64,000 nt of DNA, from NCBI RefSeq assembly GCF_010894455.1, contig NZ_JAAIXY010000027.1, positions 62,001-126,000 of the forward strand, written 5' to 3'. The notes beneath the pieces are model-generated. The model was not told the DNA's origin, searched no databases, and saw nothing but the letters and a program-made list of their open reading frames with translations. Origin of the DNA: Myxococcus eversor. GTDB lineage: Bacteria > Myxococcota > Myxococcia > Myxococcales > Myxococcaceae. Shown here one piece after another: positions 18,507 through 26,913 of the stretch. A program made the translations under genes and the position numbers. Position 1 is the stretch's first letter; each line of letters opens with the position of its first letter.

Positions 18507-19667
18507 TCAGGCCTCTCCCTTGAAACCCGTCTCCGCCCGCCACTGGGGCAGCCCTCCCCGGACGGCTGCCCGCTCGTGCTCCAGGAAGCCACGCACCGCC
18601 CGCTCCAACCCCGGGTGGAGGAGCAGGTGGGCACTGTACGTGAGGCGGGGCTCGAAGCCTCGGGTGAGCTTGTGCTCTCCGCCAGCGCCGGGCTCGAACC
18701 GCGTCAGGCCCTGTTCAATGGCCTCCGCCACGGGGTGGTAGAGGCAGACGTTGAAGTGAAGGAATGGATGCTCCTCGAAGCATCCCCAATAACGGCCGTA
18801 GAGGACCTGTGGCGCCCTGAAATTGAACGCGCCGGCCACCAGGGCCCCTTCCCTCCGGGCCTCCACCAGCTCGCAGCGGTGCCGGAAGTGGGCGACCATC
18901 CGCGCGAAGAAGTCGCGGGTGAGGAAGCGCGCGCCCCACGGGTACTTGTCCACCGTGGAGACGTAGAGGCGGTGCAGCGTGTCCACGTCCACCGACTGAA
19001 GGGCCTCGCCCCGCACGGTGCGCAGCGTCAGGCCCTGCTCGGCGGGGGCTCGCAGCTCGCGCCGCACCTGGTTGCGCCGCTTGGAGTGGAAGCGGGCGAG
19101 GAAGTCCTCCATCGTCCGGTAGCCGGCGTTCTGCCACTGGTACTGGACGCCCAGCCGCAGGGCGAAGCCCTGGGCCTCCAGCGTGGGCAGCTCCTCCTCG
19201 GTGGGGAAGAGGACGTGGATGCCGGAGAGGTGCTCGGCGCGGGCGAACTCCAGGGCACCCGCATACAGCTCCGCCTCGCGGGCGGCGCGGTCCTCGCCGG
19301 GGGCCACCAGCACGCGCCGGCCGGTGGCGGGGGTGAAGGGGACGGTGAAGACGAGCTTCGGGTAGTAGCGCAGGCCCGCGCGCTCGGCGGCGGTGGCCCA
19401 GGGCGCGTCGAAGACGAACTCGCCCTGGCTGTCGTCCTTGAGGTACGCGGGCGCGGCGGCGACGAGGCGCGAGCCGCGCCACAGCGTCAGGTGCCGGGGG
19501 TGCCAGCCGCGCTCCGGCACCGCGCTGCCGCTGTCCTCGAGCGCGGCCAGGAAGGCCCACTCCAGGAAGGGCACTGCCGCCTCGTCCACGAGCCCGTCCC
19601 AGAGGGACGCGGGCACCTCGTGGATGGAGGTCAGGATGCGCAGGGTGGTGGGCAGCGGGGTGGACAT
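18507..19667 (-). CDS. FemAB-like acyltransferase (PF04339/COG3146 type)
   Basis: A 386-residue protein with double-GNAT (FemAB-like) character. The N-terminal half contains PFLEWAFLAALEDSGSA, matching the PF04339 opening. The middle segment FHSKRRNQVRRELR and the C-terminal HFNVCLYHPVAEAI, FEPGAGGEHKLTRGF also match that family. The reaction catalysed by this family is not established to my knowledge; it is often labelled peptidoglycan biosynthesis by analogy to FemAB. The start at 19667 gives a typical N-terminus; upstream in-frame sequence to 20018 is not conserved-looking. It ends 43 bases before clpS on the same strand, suggesting cotranscription and a possible link to N-degron biology. 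Confidence 0.8.
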   Translation of the reverse strand: MSTPLPTTLRILTSIHEVPASLWDGLVDEAAVPFLEWAFLAALEDSGSAVPERGWHPRHLTLWRGSRLVAAAPAYLKDDSQGEFVFDAPWATAAERAGLRYYPKLVFTVPFTPATGRRVLVAPGEDRAAREAELYAGALEFARAEHLSGIHVLFPTEEELPTLEAQGFALRLGVQYQWQNAGYRTMEDFLARFHSKRRNQVRRELRAPAEQGLTLRTVRGEALQSVDVDTLHRLYVSTVDKYPWGARFLTRDFFARMVAHFRHRCELVEARREGALVAGAFNFRAPQVLYGRYWGCFEEHPFLHFNVCLYHPVAEAIEQGLTRFEPGAGGEHKLTRGFEPRLTYSAHLLLHPGLERAVRGFLEHERAAVRGGLPQWRAETGFKGEA

Positions 19668-19741
19668 CGGCGTCGGCGCGAGGTGGTTTCGGGGCCAGCC
19701 TATAACGACGGCGGCCCCCCCTCGCCACGCCCGGCCGGCCC

Positions 19742-20182
19742 CTACTTCCCGCGTGTCAATTCGGCGGCAAGGAAGCGGCCCGCTTCGGCCAGGCCAGCGT
19801 CGCCTCGACGACGTCCCTCCTCGGTCTCCATGACCCGGCGGGCCGCGTCGCTGGCGGTGCCGGCCTCCAGGTCCGCCAGGACGAGGAACGCGCTCCAGGC
19901 GGGAGATGCGGGCGCCACGCGGCCCGGGCGGGTGGGACGGTCCCCCAGGGTGGTGGCGACCTTCTCCAGGAGCCCGTCGTCGTTGAGCCGCTTCGTGGAG
20001 CCCTTCATGGCGGCCCACGCGGACTCCAGCAGCGCGGGCAGCATCCTTCCGGCGAGGGCGGCGGAGAGCCGCTGCCCGGCCTCCTCCTCGTCGATCTGGT
20101 GCGCCTGGGCGTAGGTGGGGGCCAGCTTGGCGACCACCACGGCGCGAGTGGCGAGGTGGGCGAGTCGGGGAGGGTAGGACAT
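19742..20182 (-). CDS. Conserved-looking hypothetical helical protein
   Basis: I do not recognise this 146-residue protein. It is predicted mostly helical, rich in Ala, Arg and Glu, with no signal peptide, membrane segment or Cys cluster. The N-terminus (MSYPPRLAHLATRAV) and a central AAMKGSTKRLNDDG stretch are its most distinctive parts. It sits between the DUF2378-type gene (39 bases upstream) and the FemAB-like gene (74 bases downstream), all on the minus strand, so it may belong to the same transcript ending in clpA. Codon use looks like that of its neighbours. Confidence 0.65.
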   Translation of the reverse strand: MSYPPRLAHLATRAVVVAKLAPTYAQAHQIDEEEAGQRLSAALAGRMLPALLESAWAAMKGSTKRLNDDGLLEKVATTLGDRPTRPGRVAPASPAWSAFLVLADLEAGTASDAARRVMETEEGRRRGDAGLAEAGRFLAAELTRGK

Positions 20183-20221
20183 GGGCGCTCCAGTGGGCGC
20201 CGTCGACGACCCGGGCGCGAG

Positions 20222-20794
20222 TTACCAGCGGACCAACAGACGGTAACCGTCCGCGCTGCGCTCCTCTACCGTGATTCGGGGCTGGGCGTTGGCCAGTTCC
20301 AACATCCGCTCCAGTCCACCGGCCATCAAATCCGGTCGGTTGTAGCGGTCGGTGATGTGCAGTCGCCGGCCCCGCTCGCCCACCGGGGACATGGTGATTT
20401 CGATGTCGGCGCGGCCCATCATCGCCAGGTAGCGGGGGATGCGCTCCGCGGCGCGCGCGGGGCCAATCATGGGCAGGGCCACCGCCGCCACGCGTCCCAC
20501 CAGCGTCTCCGCGAAGCCGTTGACGAGCGTGCGACCGACCTGCCGGTAGCCCTCCTCATCACTCAGCTCGCCGAAGGCCTCCTGGCGCGCCAGGGCAGCC
20601 GTGCGCTGCCAGACCTGGATGGGGTAGTCCATCTCCGGCTTCTTGATGTCGTAGCCCAGCAGGGCCAGCTCCTCCGCGAACCGGCCCGAGACCTTCAGCC
20701 CCCGCACGAACAGGCCCTCCAGCACGCTTCCGGGAATGCGGGGCGGCGGAGGCTGGGGCTGCTCGGTGGGACGGCGCAGGGGACTGATGGCCAT
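20222..20794 (-). CDS. DUF2378/TIGR02265-type myxobacterial paralogue
   Basis: A 190-residue protein resembling the Myxococcus paralogous family DUF2378 (TIGR02265), whose function is unknown. The resemblance rests on IPGSVLEGLFVRGL, LALLGYD...MDYPIQVWQRTAALAR, EEGYRQVGRTLVNGF and the C-terminal LERMLELANAQPRITVEERSADG region. The first 20 residues are a Pro/Gln-rich tail. It has no membrane segment. It heads the minus-strand cluster leading to clpSA and is divergent from the Nfu gene, with about 200 bases between them. Confidence 0.65.
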   Translation of the reverse strand: MAISPLRRPTEQPQPPPPRIPGSVLEGLFVRGLKVSGRFAEELALLGYDIKKPEMDYPIQVWQRTAALARQEAFGELSDEEGYRQVGRTLVNGFAETLVGRVAAVALPMIGPARAAERIPRYLAMMGRADIEITMSPVGERGRRLHITDRYNRPDLMAGGLERMLELANAQPRITVEERSADGYRLLVRW

Positions 20795-20992
20795 GTGAGG
20801 CTCACAGGGGGCGCGGAGGTCCGTCCAACATAGTGGAGTTCCGATTCTGCCGCGAATTCGGGCTGTTCTTTTATTCCCCGATGAGACAGGGGGAGCGGAC
20901 GTGGCGGGGAGGGGAGCGGAGGTTTGATTCCCCGAGGGTCGGGTTGCTATGGGGCCGCGAGCGCCTTAGAGGAGAGGACCGAGGAGAACTGC

Positions 20993-21559
20993 ATGTCGGT
21001 GAACATCCAGCTGGAATGGACCCCCAACCCGAGCACGCTGAAGTACGTGGTGGATCGGAAGCTGTTGGCGGGCGGCGCGGTGAGTATCACGAATCCCCAG
21101 GATGCCCTGGCGAAGTCCCCCCTCGCGCGCAAGCTCATGGACGTGCGCGGTGTGACGGCGGTGATGATTGGCACCAACTTCGTGACGGTGACGAAGGGGG
21201 ATGAGGGTGAGTGGGACGAGCTGAATGACCAGGTGATGGAGACCCTGGATACGCACCTGACGGCGAACGAGCCGGTGGTGGACGAAGAGGCGATCGCGGC
21301 GGCGCGTCAGGCGACGGCGAGCGACGGTGGTGGCTCGGTGGAGGCCCGCATCCGGGACATCCTGGACGCGGAGATTCGTCCGGCGGTCGCGATGGACGGC
21401 GGCGACATCACCTTGGACCGCTTCGAGGACGGCATCGTCTACCTGCACATGAAGGGTTCGTGCGCGGGCTGTCCGTCGTCGACGGCGACACTGAAGATGG
21501 GCATCGAGGGGCGCCTGCGGGAGATCATTCCCGAGGTCCTCGAGGTGGTGTCCATCTGA
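20993..21559 (+). CDS. Nfu-type iron-sulfur cluster scaffold protein
   Basis: Fe-S cluster carrier of 188 residues. Residues 1-90 form an Nfu N-terminal domain (IQLEWTPNPSTLKYVV, ALAKSPLARKLMDVRGV). Residues about 115-188 form the NifU C-terminal domain with DILDAEIRPAVAMDGGDI and the cluster-binding pair Cys157-x2-Cys160 in GSCAGCPSS. The domain order is that of eukaryotic and alphaproteobacterial Nfu1. The ATG at 20993 is preceded by GAGGAGA at good spacing, so the upstream in-frame extension from 20924 is unlikely. A methyltransferase gene overlaps its stop codon. Confidence 0.93.
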   Translation: MSVNIQLEWTPNPSTLKYVVDRKLLAGGAVSITNPQDALAKSPLARKLMDVRGVTAVMIGTNFVTVTKGDEGEWDELNDQVMETLDTHLTANEPVVDEEAIAAARQATASDGGGSVEARIRDILDAEIRPAVAMDGGDITLDRFEDGIVYLHMKGSCAGCPSSTATLKMGIEGRLREIIPEVLEVVSI

Positions 21560-22488
21560 GGCGCAACGTCAAGGCTTCGCAGGTCCGGCGGGAGCTCCTG
21601 CCGGACCAGTCGCAGGCGCTCTTGCGCGAGCTGCACCTGCTCACGCGCGAGGGCCACCTCAACGCGGATGCGCTGCGCAAGCTCAAGCAGGTCAACCACC
21701 TGATGGGGCTGTTGCGCCCGGCGGTGGAGGACGTGAAGGCGCGCCACCCCGAGTCCTCGGTGTTCGTGGATGCGGGCAGTGGCAACGCGTACCTGGGGTT
21801 CGTGCTCTACGAGCTGTTCCTGAAGGATGTCGCCGCGGGCACGTTGCTGTCGGTGGAAGGGCGTCCGGAGCTGACGGAGCGCGCGAAGGGGCGTGCCGAG
21901 CGGCTGGGCTTCTCGCGGATGCAGTTCCAGACGGCGCACATCGACCAGGCCGCGTATCCGGAGCGCATCCATCTGCTGATGGCGCTGCATGCGTGTGACA
22001 CGGCCACGGACGACGCGCTCATCGCGGCCGTCCGTCATGGCGCGGACCACGTCGCGGTGGTGCCGTGCTGTCAGGCGGAGGTGGCCGCGCAGTTGAAGGA
22101 GAATCGCCAGGCGGCGCACGGGAGCATGGGCCTGTTGTACGCGCATGCGTGGCACCGGCGCGAGTTCGGCTCGCACCTGACGAACGTCATCCGCGCGCTG
22201 ACGCTGGAGTCGTTCGGATATCAGGTGACGGTGACGGAGCTGACGGGCTGGGAGCACTCGTTGAAGAACGAGTTGATCCTCGCGCGGCGGGTGCACCGGG
22301 ACAATCGGCGGGCGCGGATTCAGCTCGAGCGGTTGTTGGCGGAGACGGGCGTGAATCCGAAGCTGACGCGGGAGCTGGGCGTGAAGCCCGCTGCGTCCGT
22401 GGGCGGCGCGGTCCCTGTCGAGCCACTGCCCGAGGCGCCGCAGATGGTGTCTTCCGAAGAGGAAACAGCGCCGACTGTCGAGGGCTGA
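21556..22488 (+). CDS. SAM-dependent methyltransferase (Methyltransf_32-like)
   Basis: About 310 residues. The SAM-binding motif I is SVFVDAGSGNAYLG, followed by LSVEGRPELTERAKGRAERLGF and MALHACDTATDDALI; VVPCCQAEV is the motif IV-like segment seen in the PF13679 group. The substrate is unknown. The start is uncertain. Recognisable sequence begins right at the nfu stop, where the only candidate is a CTG at 21556 (overlapping as CTGA). The nearest GTG is 96 bases upstream inside nfu (21460) and the next TTG at 21613 would cut off apparent coding sequence. The C-terminal 50 residues are disordered. Coupling with the Fe-S scaffold gene is tight. Confidence 0.8.
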   Translation: MRRNVKASQVRRELLPDQSQALLRELHLLTREGHLNADALRKLKQVNHLMGLLRPAVEDVKARHPESSVFVDAGSGNAYLGFVLYELFLKDVAAGTLLSVEGRPELTERAKGRAERLGFSRMQFQTAHIDQAAYPERIHLLMALHACDTATDDALIAAVRHGADHVAVVPCCQAEVAAQLKENRQAAHGSMGLLYAHAWHRREFGSHLTNVIRALTLESFGYQVTVTELTGWEHSLKNELILARRVHRDNRRARIQLERLLAETGVNPKLTRELGVKPAASVGGAVPVEPLPEAPQMVSSEEETAPTVEG

Positions 22489-22495
22489 GCGTGTG

Positions 22496-22524
22496 ACGAG
22501 GAGGCTCGTGAAGGGCCTCCTCGT
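22496..22524. terminator. Bidirectional terminator
   Basis: ACGAGGAGGC (22496-22505) pairs perfectly with GCCTCCTCGT (22515-22524), a 10-bp stem with a 9-base loop followed by T. It sits between convergent genes ending at 22488 and 22551. Confidence 0.75.
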
Positions 22525-22550
22525 TGCGCACGAGCCACGCGACTGGAGAG

Positions 22551-24245
22551 TCAGAAGGGTGCTGGGCAGTCGAAGGTGATGCTCTCTCCTGTCCTTGGAT
22601 GCTGGAAGGTGAGCGACTCCGCGTGGAGCATGAGGCGTTCGCCGTCGCGGCCGTAGAGCCGGTCTCCGACGATGGGCGCTCCGAGCCCGAGTGGATGCGA
22701 GGCATGGACCCGGAGTTGATGTGTCCTCCCCGTGAGCGGGAAGAAGGCCACGCGGGTCCGTCCTTCACGCCGTTCGAGGACGCGCCACTCCGTCACGGCG
22801 GACTTGCCGTGGACCGGGTCGTGAATCTGTCGAGGCCTGTCGTTCAGGTCGACGCGCATCGGGAAGTCGATGCGGCCCTGGTCCTCCCGCACGTGTCCGT
22901 CCACCCACGCCACGTAACGCTTCCGCACTTCACGGTGCACGAACTGACTCTGCAGCGACGCATGCGTGCGTGAGTCGAGCGCCGCGACGAGCAGCCCCGA
23001 CGTGTCCAGGTCCAGCCGGTGCACCAGGAGCGGGCCCGTGGCCTGGGGATGTCGGGCCTTCAGTCGCGTGAGCACGGAGTCCGTGAGCGACTCCTCGCGT
23101 CCCGGCACGGACAGCAGCCCATGGGGCTTGTTGATGACGACGAGCCACGGGTCTTCGAACAGCACCGTCAGCGCCCCAGGGGCCGAGGGGGGCGGTGAGA
23201 AGATTCGAGGAGGCGCGACCTGGAGTCCCTCCAACATGAAGGGGAGCAGCGGGCCGCACTTGTCGCGACACGCGGCGTAGTACGCGCCGGAGACACGTCC
23301 TCCCGCCGGAGGCGCCGAGCCCCACCAGAACTCCGCGAGCGCGAGGGGGCGCAGCCCATGGGCATACGCATACGCGAGCAACTTGGGCGCGGCGCAGTCC
23401 GCGGCGCCGGAGGGAGGTTGGCCGCGCTCGTACAGAGTTCGCAGAAGGCGACGCTCACCACGCGCACTGGTGATGGCGTAGGTGTCGTGGATGCGCCGCA
23501 TGAGCGCACGGCTCACCATGTGGCGCAGGCGCTCCACGGCACGCAGTCGTCGCTCCAGCCGTGCGAGCTTTGGCTCGATTCGCTGTCGCTCTTCCGCATG
23601 GGTGGCCTCCAGCCTTCTGCGCTCGGCCTTGTCTCCTCGGCTCTCCTGGTCGAGCGCGTGGAGCGCGGCGCGTTGCTCCGTGCTGACGCCTTCCCCAGAA
23701 TGCGCTGGCTGATTCCGGGTGAGTTCATCCCGGCGCGCATGACGTTGCTTGCGCTTGGCCTCGTGTCGCTCACGCAGTGCCGAAAGCTCCGCCGTGTGCC
23801 GGGCCGACTGGGCCGCCTGCGCGGTACGTAGTTCGAGGAATTCGGGCGCTGTACTCAGTGCCTCATACCGAGCCAGCAGCGCCTTCACCGTCACCTCGCC
23901 CGTGGGCTCCAGGTGCGCGCGCGCCTCGCGGTCGAACAGGGGTGGAACGAAGCCCTCCACATCCCAGCGTCCGGCGAGCATCCCCGAGAAGGCCCGCAGG
24001 AACCCGATGCGTCCATCCGGCAGGCGCACCACGAGCACGCCGAACATCTTCCCGCCCTCGGGATTCTCCAGCAGGGACGTGGGTACGTCCGGAGCGAGGT
24101 GCCCCGAGCGCAGCTCCGCTTGAAGCACCTCCGCCGCCTGTCGAGCCAGCGTCGAAGGCTCCAACTCGTCGAAGGGACTGGGAAAGCTGCCTCCCTCCTC
24201 GGGAGGACTCGTCCGGGGCTCGAAGAGGGTGACACGCGCGTCCAC
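22551..24245 (-). CDS. RluA-family pseudouridine synthase with long coiled-coil N-terminus
   Basis: RNA-modifying enzyme of 564 residues converting uridine to pseudouridine; which RNA cannot be told. The catalytic domain is in the C-terminal 215 residues: VINKPHGLLSVPG, then HRLDLDTSG with catalytic Asp412, RKRYVAWVDG and GRTHQLRVH. Residues about 130-255 are a charged coiled coil rich in Arg, Glu and Ala. The region before it carries EFLELRTAQAA and a domain with MFGVLVVRLPDGRIGFLRAFSG. RluA proteins are usually 220-330 residues; a subset of bacterial members carries a similar 300-residue extension, so this looks like that subset and not a fusion error. It is flanked by strong hairpins and is probably monocistronic. 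Confidence 0.88.
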   Translation of the reverse strand: MDARVTLFEPRTSPPEEGGSFPSPFDELEPSTLARQAAEVLQAELRSGHLAPDVPTSLLENPEGGKMFGVLVVRLPDGRIGFLRAFSGMLAGRWDVEGFVPPLFDREARAHLEPTGEVTVKALLARYEALSTAPEFLELRTAQAAQSARHTAELSALRERHEAKRKQRHARRDELTRNQPAHSGEGVSTEQRAALHALDQESRGDKAERRRLEATHAEERQRIEPKLARLERRLRAVERLRHMVSRALMRRIHDTYAITSARGERRLLRTLYERGQPPSGAADCAAPKLLAYAYAHGLRPLALAEFWWGSAPPAGGRVSGAYYAACRDKCGPLLPFMLEGLQVAPPRIFSPPPSAPGALTVLFEDPWLVVINKPHGLLSVPGREESLTDSVLTRLKARHPQATGPLLVHRLDLDTSGLLVAALDSRTHASLQSQFVHREVRKRYVAWVDGHVREDQGRIDFPMRVDLNDRPRQIHDPVHGKSAVTEWRVLERREGRTRVAFFPLTGRTHQLRVHASHPLGLGAPIVGDRLYGRDGERLMLHAESLTFQHPRTGESITFDCPAPF

Positions 24246-24266
24246 GCGCTCACCGCTAGCATGAAA

Positions 24267-24293
24267 CCCGGGCCCCCGGCGAACGGGCCCGGG
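24267..24293 (-). terminator. Terminator of the APC permease gene
   Basis: CCCGGGCCC (24267-24275) pairs with GGGCCCGGG (24285-24293) around a 9-base loop. On the minus strand the stem is followed by TTTC. It separates the permease from the pseudouridine synthase gene downstream. Confidence 0.65.
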
Positions 24294-24311
24294 AGCCAGG
24301 CACGCCCTGGG

Positions 24312-25628
24312 TTACTCGAGCGCGGCCTTGCCGTCCGGCTTGCGCTGGAAGCGATACAGCACGAAGCCGACGGCGAGCGCGATGGCCCCGGCGATGAGGT
24401 TCTTTCGCTCGGCGCTCAGTGCGAACACGACACACAGCGAGGCGGCGGCGATGGGAATCACCGGTCCCCCGGGGATGCGGAACGCATTGGCAGGCTGCTG
24501 GAGCTTGCGCCTCAGCACGGGCACCGCCACCGCCGTTCCGAAGTACGTCGCCAGTCGAGCCACAACGGAGAGCGTGGCGAGCACTTCGAACGAGCCGGAG
24601 AAGGCGAGCGGCAGGGCGATGGCGGTCTGCAGCACGATGGCGAACATCGGCGTGCGGTAGCGCGGGTGCAGCGTGGCGAGCGCCGCCGGGCCAAAGCCGT
24701 CCTGCGCCAGCGCGTAGAGGTAACGCGGCCCCGCGAGCACCGTGTTGCTGTTGGTGCCGAGGATGGACAGGACCCCGCCCACCGTCATCAGGAGTCCGCC
24801 CCAACCGCCGAGGAAGCGCGCGGCGGCATCCGCGAGTGGTGTCTTCGCGTCCACGACACCCGGCAGCGTGCCCAGGGCGACCCACTGCACCGCCGTGTAG
24901 ATGAGCGTGACGACGCCAATCTGGACGATGAGCGCGAAGGGCACGTCCCGGCGCGGGTTCTTGAACTCACCCGCCGGGGCGGCGGTGTTCTCGAAGCCCG
25001 CGTAGGCGAACAGCAGCAGCAACACGGCGGCGCCCAGGTTGCCTTCATTCTTCGCGACCACCGAGGTGGCCAGCGGAGTGGACACGAAGAAGATGCCCAC
25101 GCCGATGAAGATGAGCAGCGGCACCGTCTTGGTGATGGCCAGGAACACAGCGGTGCGCGCACCACCCTTCACACCAACGACGTTGATGGCGGTGAGTGCG
25201 AGCAACGGAAGCGCGATGGCCAAGGCCTGGCCAAGGCCCTCGTTGGCGCCGGGCCACAGGTAGCCGAGCGCGCGAGAGAATCCCACGGACAGCGAGGCCA
25301 CCGACGAGACGCGGGCCAGCCACGTCATCCAACCCACCTGGAAGCCGACCAACTCACCGAAGGCCTCGCGCGTGTAGAGGTACGCGCTGCCGGGCTTGTC
25401 GAAGTAGCTGGCGGCCTCCGCGAAACACAGCACGAGCAGCAGCACGGCCAGTCCCGCGAGCACCACGGCACCCGTGCTCGCGGAGCCGAGGTTGGCCGCG
25501 GCCGCGGCGGGCAGGAGATACACCCCGCTGCCGATGACGTCGTTGATGGAGAAGCCCACCAGTTCCCAGCGGGAGACCGCGCGCTTCATTCCAAGGTCTT
25601 GAGGCGTCGAATCGCTACCAGTCGTCAT
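24312..25628 (-). CDS. APC-superfamily amino acid permease
   Basis: Inner-membrane transporter of 438 residues with about 12 hydrophobic segments. The first helix carries SINDVIGSGVYLLPA, equivalent to the GSGIF substrate motif of APC transporters. FAEAASYFDKPGSAYLYTREAFGELVGF and FAYAGFENTAAPAGEFKNPRRDVP are typical for the family. The ATG at 25628 is used because the upstream frame to 25724 is not hydrophobic or family-like. Substrate cannot be predicted from the sequence. It is a single gene, with a terminator hairpin after it and the THUMP methyltransferase upstream on the same strand, 106 bases away. Confidence 0.9.
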   Translation of the reverse strand: MTTGSDSTPQDLGMKRAVSRWELVGFSINDVIGSGVYLLPAAAAANLGSASTGAVVLAGLAVLLLVLCFAEAASYFDKPGSAYLYTREAFGELVGFQVGWMTWLARVSSVASLSVGFSRALGYLWPGANEGLGQALAIALPLLALTAINVVGVKGGARTAVFLAITKTVPLLIFIGVGIFFVSTPLATSVVAKNEGNLGAAVLLLLFAYAGFENTAAPAGEFKNPRRDVPFALIVQIGVVTLIYTAVQWVALGTLPGVVDAKTPLADAAARFLGGWGGLLMTVGGVLSILGTNSNTVLAGPRYLYALAQDGFGPAALATLHPRYRTPMFAIVLQTAIALPLAFSGSFEVLATLSVVARLATYFGTAVAVPVLRRKLQQPANAFRIPGGPVIPIAAASLCVVFALSAERKNLIAGAIALAVGFVLYRFQRKPDGKAALE

Positions 25629-25734
25629 GGTGGGGTGGGGGAGGCCGGGGTGGACCTGACAGGGACGACCACTGGAGCATACGCGGAGCGAAACCGCGAA
25701 TCCGGGCCCACCCGCGCCCCTCACCGAGCACGGC

Positions 25735-26859
25735 TCAAGAGGTCAGCAGCAGCCGGCAGCGCAGCCCGCCGTTACGCACGGGCAGACTGCGCGCGCCCGG
25801 CAACTCCAGTGCCTTCACCAGCGCGGAGTCATCCGGAACTATCAATGCAGCGCGCCAGCCCGCGAAGCCCTTGCGAACCGTGTTGCCGAGCGCGCGATAG
25901 AGGCCGGGCAGGTCCTCGCCTTCGCCCAGCCGCTTGCCGTAAGGCGGATTCGCGACCAACAGCCCAGGCCCACCCGAGGGCGCCGTCAACGTGCGCAAGT
26001 CCTTGCGCTCCAGCGCGAGCGTCATGCCCGCGCGCCGTGCATTCCGTCGAGCCGTGCCCAGCGAACCCGCGTTGATGTCAAAGCCATACACGGCCGCTCG
26101 CGGTGCCGGCAGCGACTCCGCCTCCGCGCGCGCCTTGCGAGCGGCCCACGCGCTCGTGTCGAAGCCCGGGAAGGACTCGAACGCGAAGCCATGCAGCAGG
26201 CCCGGCGCGCGGCGCATGGACATCCACGCGCCCTCCACCAGGAAGGTCCCCGAGCCGCACATCGGGTCCACCAGCGGCTCTGTGCCGTCATACCCGGCCA
26301 GCATCAAGAGGCCCGCCGCGAGCGTCTCCCGAAGGGGCGCGCGGCTCACCTCCTGGCGATAACCCCGGCGATGCAGCGGCTCCCCGCTGGTGTCCGCGCT
26401 CACGGTGAAGTCATTGCCCTCCACGCGGACCAGCAACGTGAGCCCCGGCCCGCCTTCGTCATCGAGCGGCCCCGCGCGGCTCACGTCGGCCAGTCCCCAG
26501 GCCTTCGCCGCCGCGGAGAACACGATGCCCTGGCTCGGGACTCCCGCGCGGTGCAGCGTCACCGAGAGCCGGGGCGGCGCGCTCCGGTCCCACGTACGTG
26601 ACAGGTCCAACCCGCGCAGGCCGCGTATCAACGCCCCCTCGTCACTCGCGTGGAAGGTGCCCAGCCGCAGCAACACCCGGCTCGCCGTGCGCAAGCGCAG
26701 GTTGGCCTCCTGGTGCAGCCCCGGGGGCCCTTCGAGCTCCACACCGCCTTCGACGAGGAAGGGCTTCCAGCCCAGCGCGGAGCACTCCGCTTCCAGCGCG
26801 GTCTCCAGTCCGGGGAGAGTGGAGACATAGACATGTTCAGGGGCGCGGGCGGTCGTCAC
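25735..26859 (-). CDS. THUMP-domain RNA methyltransferase (RlmL N-half-like, COG0116)
   Basis: A 374-residue SAM-dependent N2-guanine methyltransferase, by family similarity acting on 23S rRNA. The N-terminal THUMP region includes VSTLPGLETALEAECSALGW and NLRLRTASRVLLRLG. The methyltransferase domain begins with PLRETLAAGLLMLAGY, then the SAM motif LVDPMCGSGTFLVEGA, VYGFDINAGSLGTARRNARRAG and the catalytic VANPPYGKRLGEGE. It corresponds to the N-terminal half of E. coli RlmL; the RlmK half is absent, as in many bacteria. The plsC-like gene lies 54 bases upstream on the same strand. Confidence 0.9.
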   Translation of the reverse strand: MTTARAPEHVYVSTLPGLETALEAECSALGWKPFLVEGGVELEGPPGLHQEANLRLRTASRVLLRLGTFHASDEGALIRGLRGLDLSRTWDRSAPPRLSVTLHRAGVPSQGIVFSAAAKAWGLADVSRAGPLDDEGGPGLTLLVRVEGNDFTVSADTSGEPLHRRGYRQEVSRAPLRETLAAGLLMLAGYDGTEPLVDPMCGSGTFLVEGAWMSMRRAPGLLHGFAFESFPGFDTSAWAARKARAEAESLPAPRAAVYGFDINAGSLGTARRNARRAGMTLALERKDLRTLTAPSGGPGLLVANPPYGKRLGEGEDLPGLYRALGNTVRKGFAGWRAALIVPDDSALVKALELPGARSLPVRNGGLRCRLLLTS

Positions 26860-26913
26860 GGGGGACCCCTATTGTCAGTGCTCCCGTGGCGACCGCAACG
26901 CCTCATTGCGGAA

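Noticed and set aside
16013..18523. 836-codon plus-strand frame opposite clpA
   Set aside because: Antisense shadow of clpA and clpS with no motif of its own.
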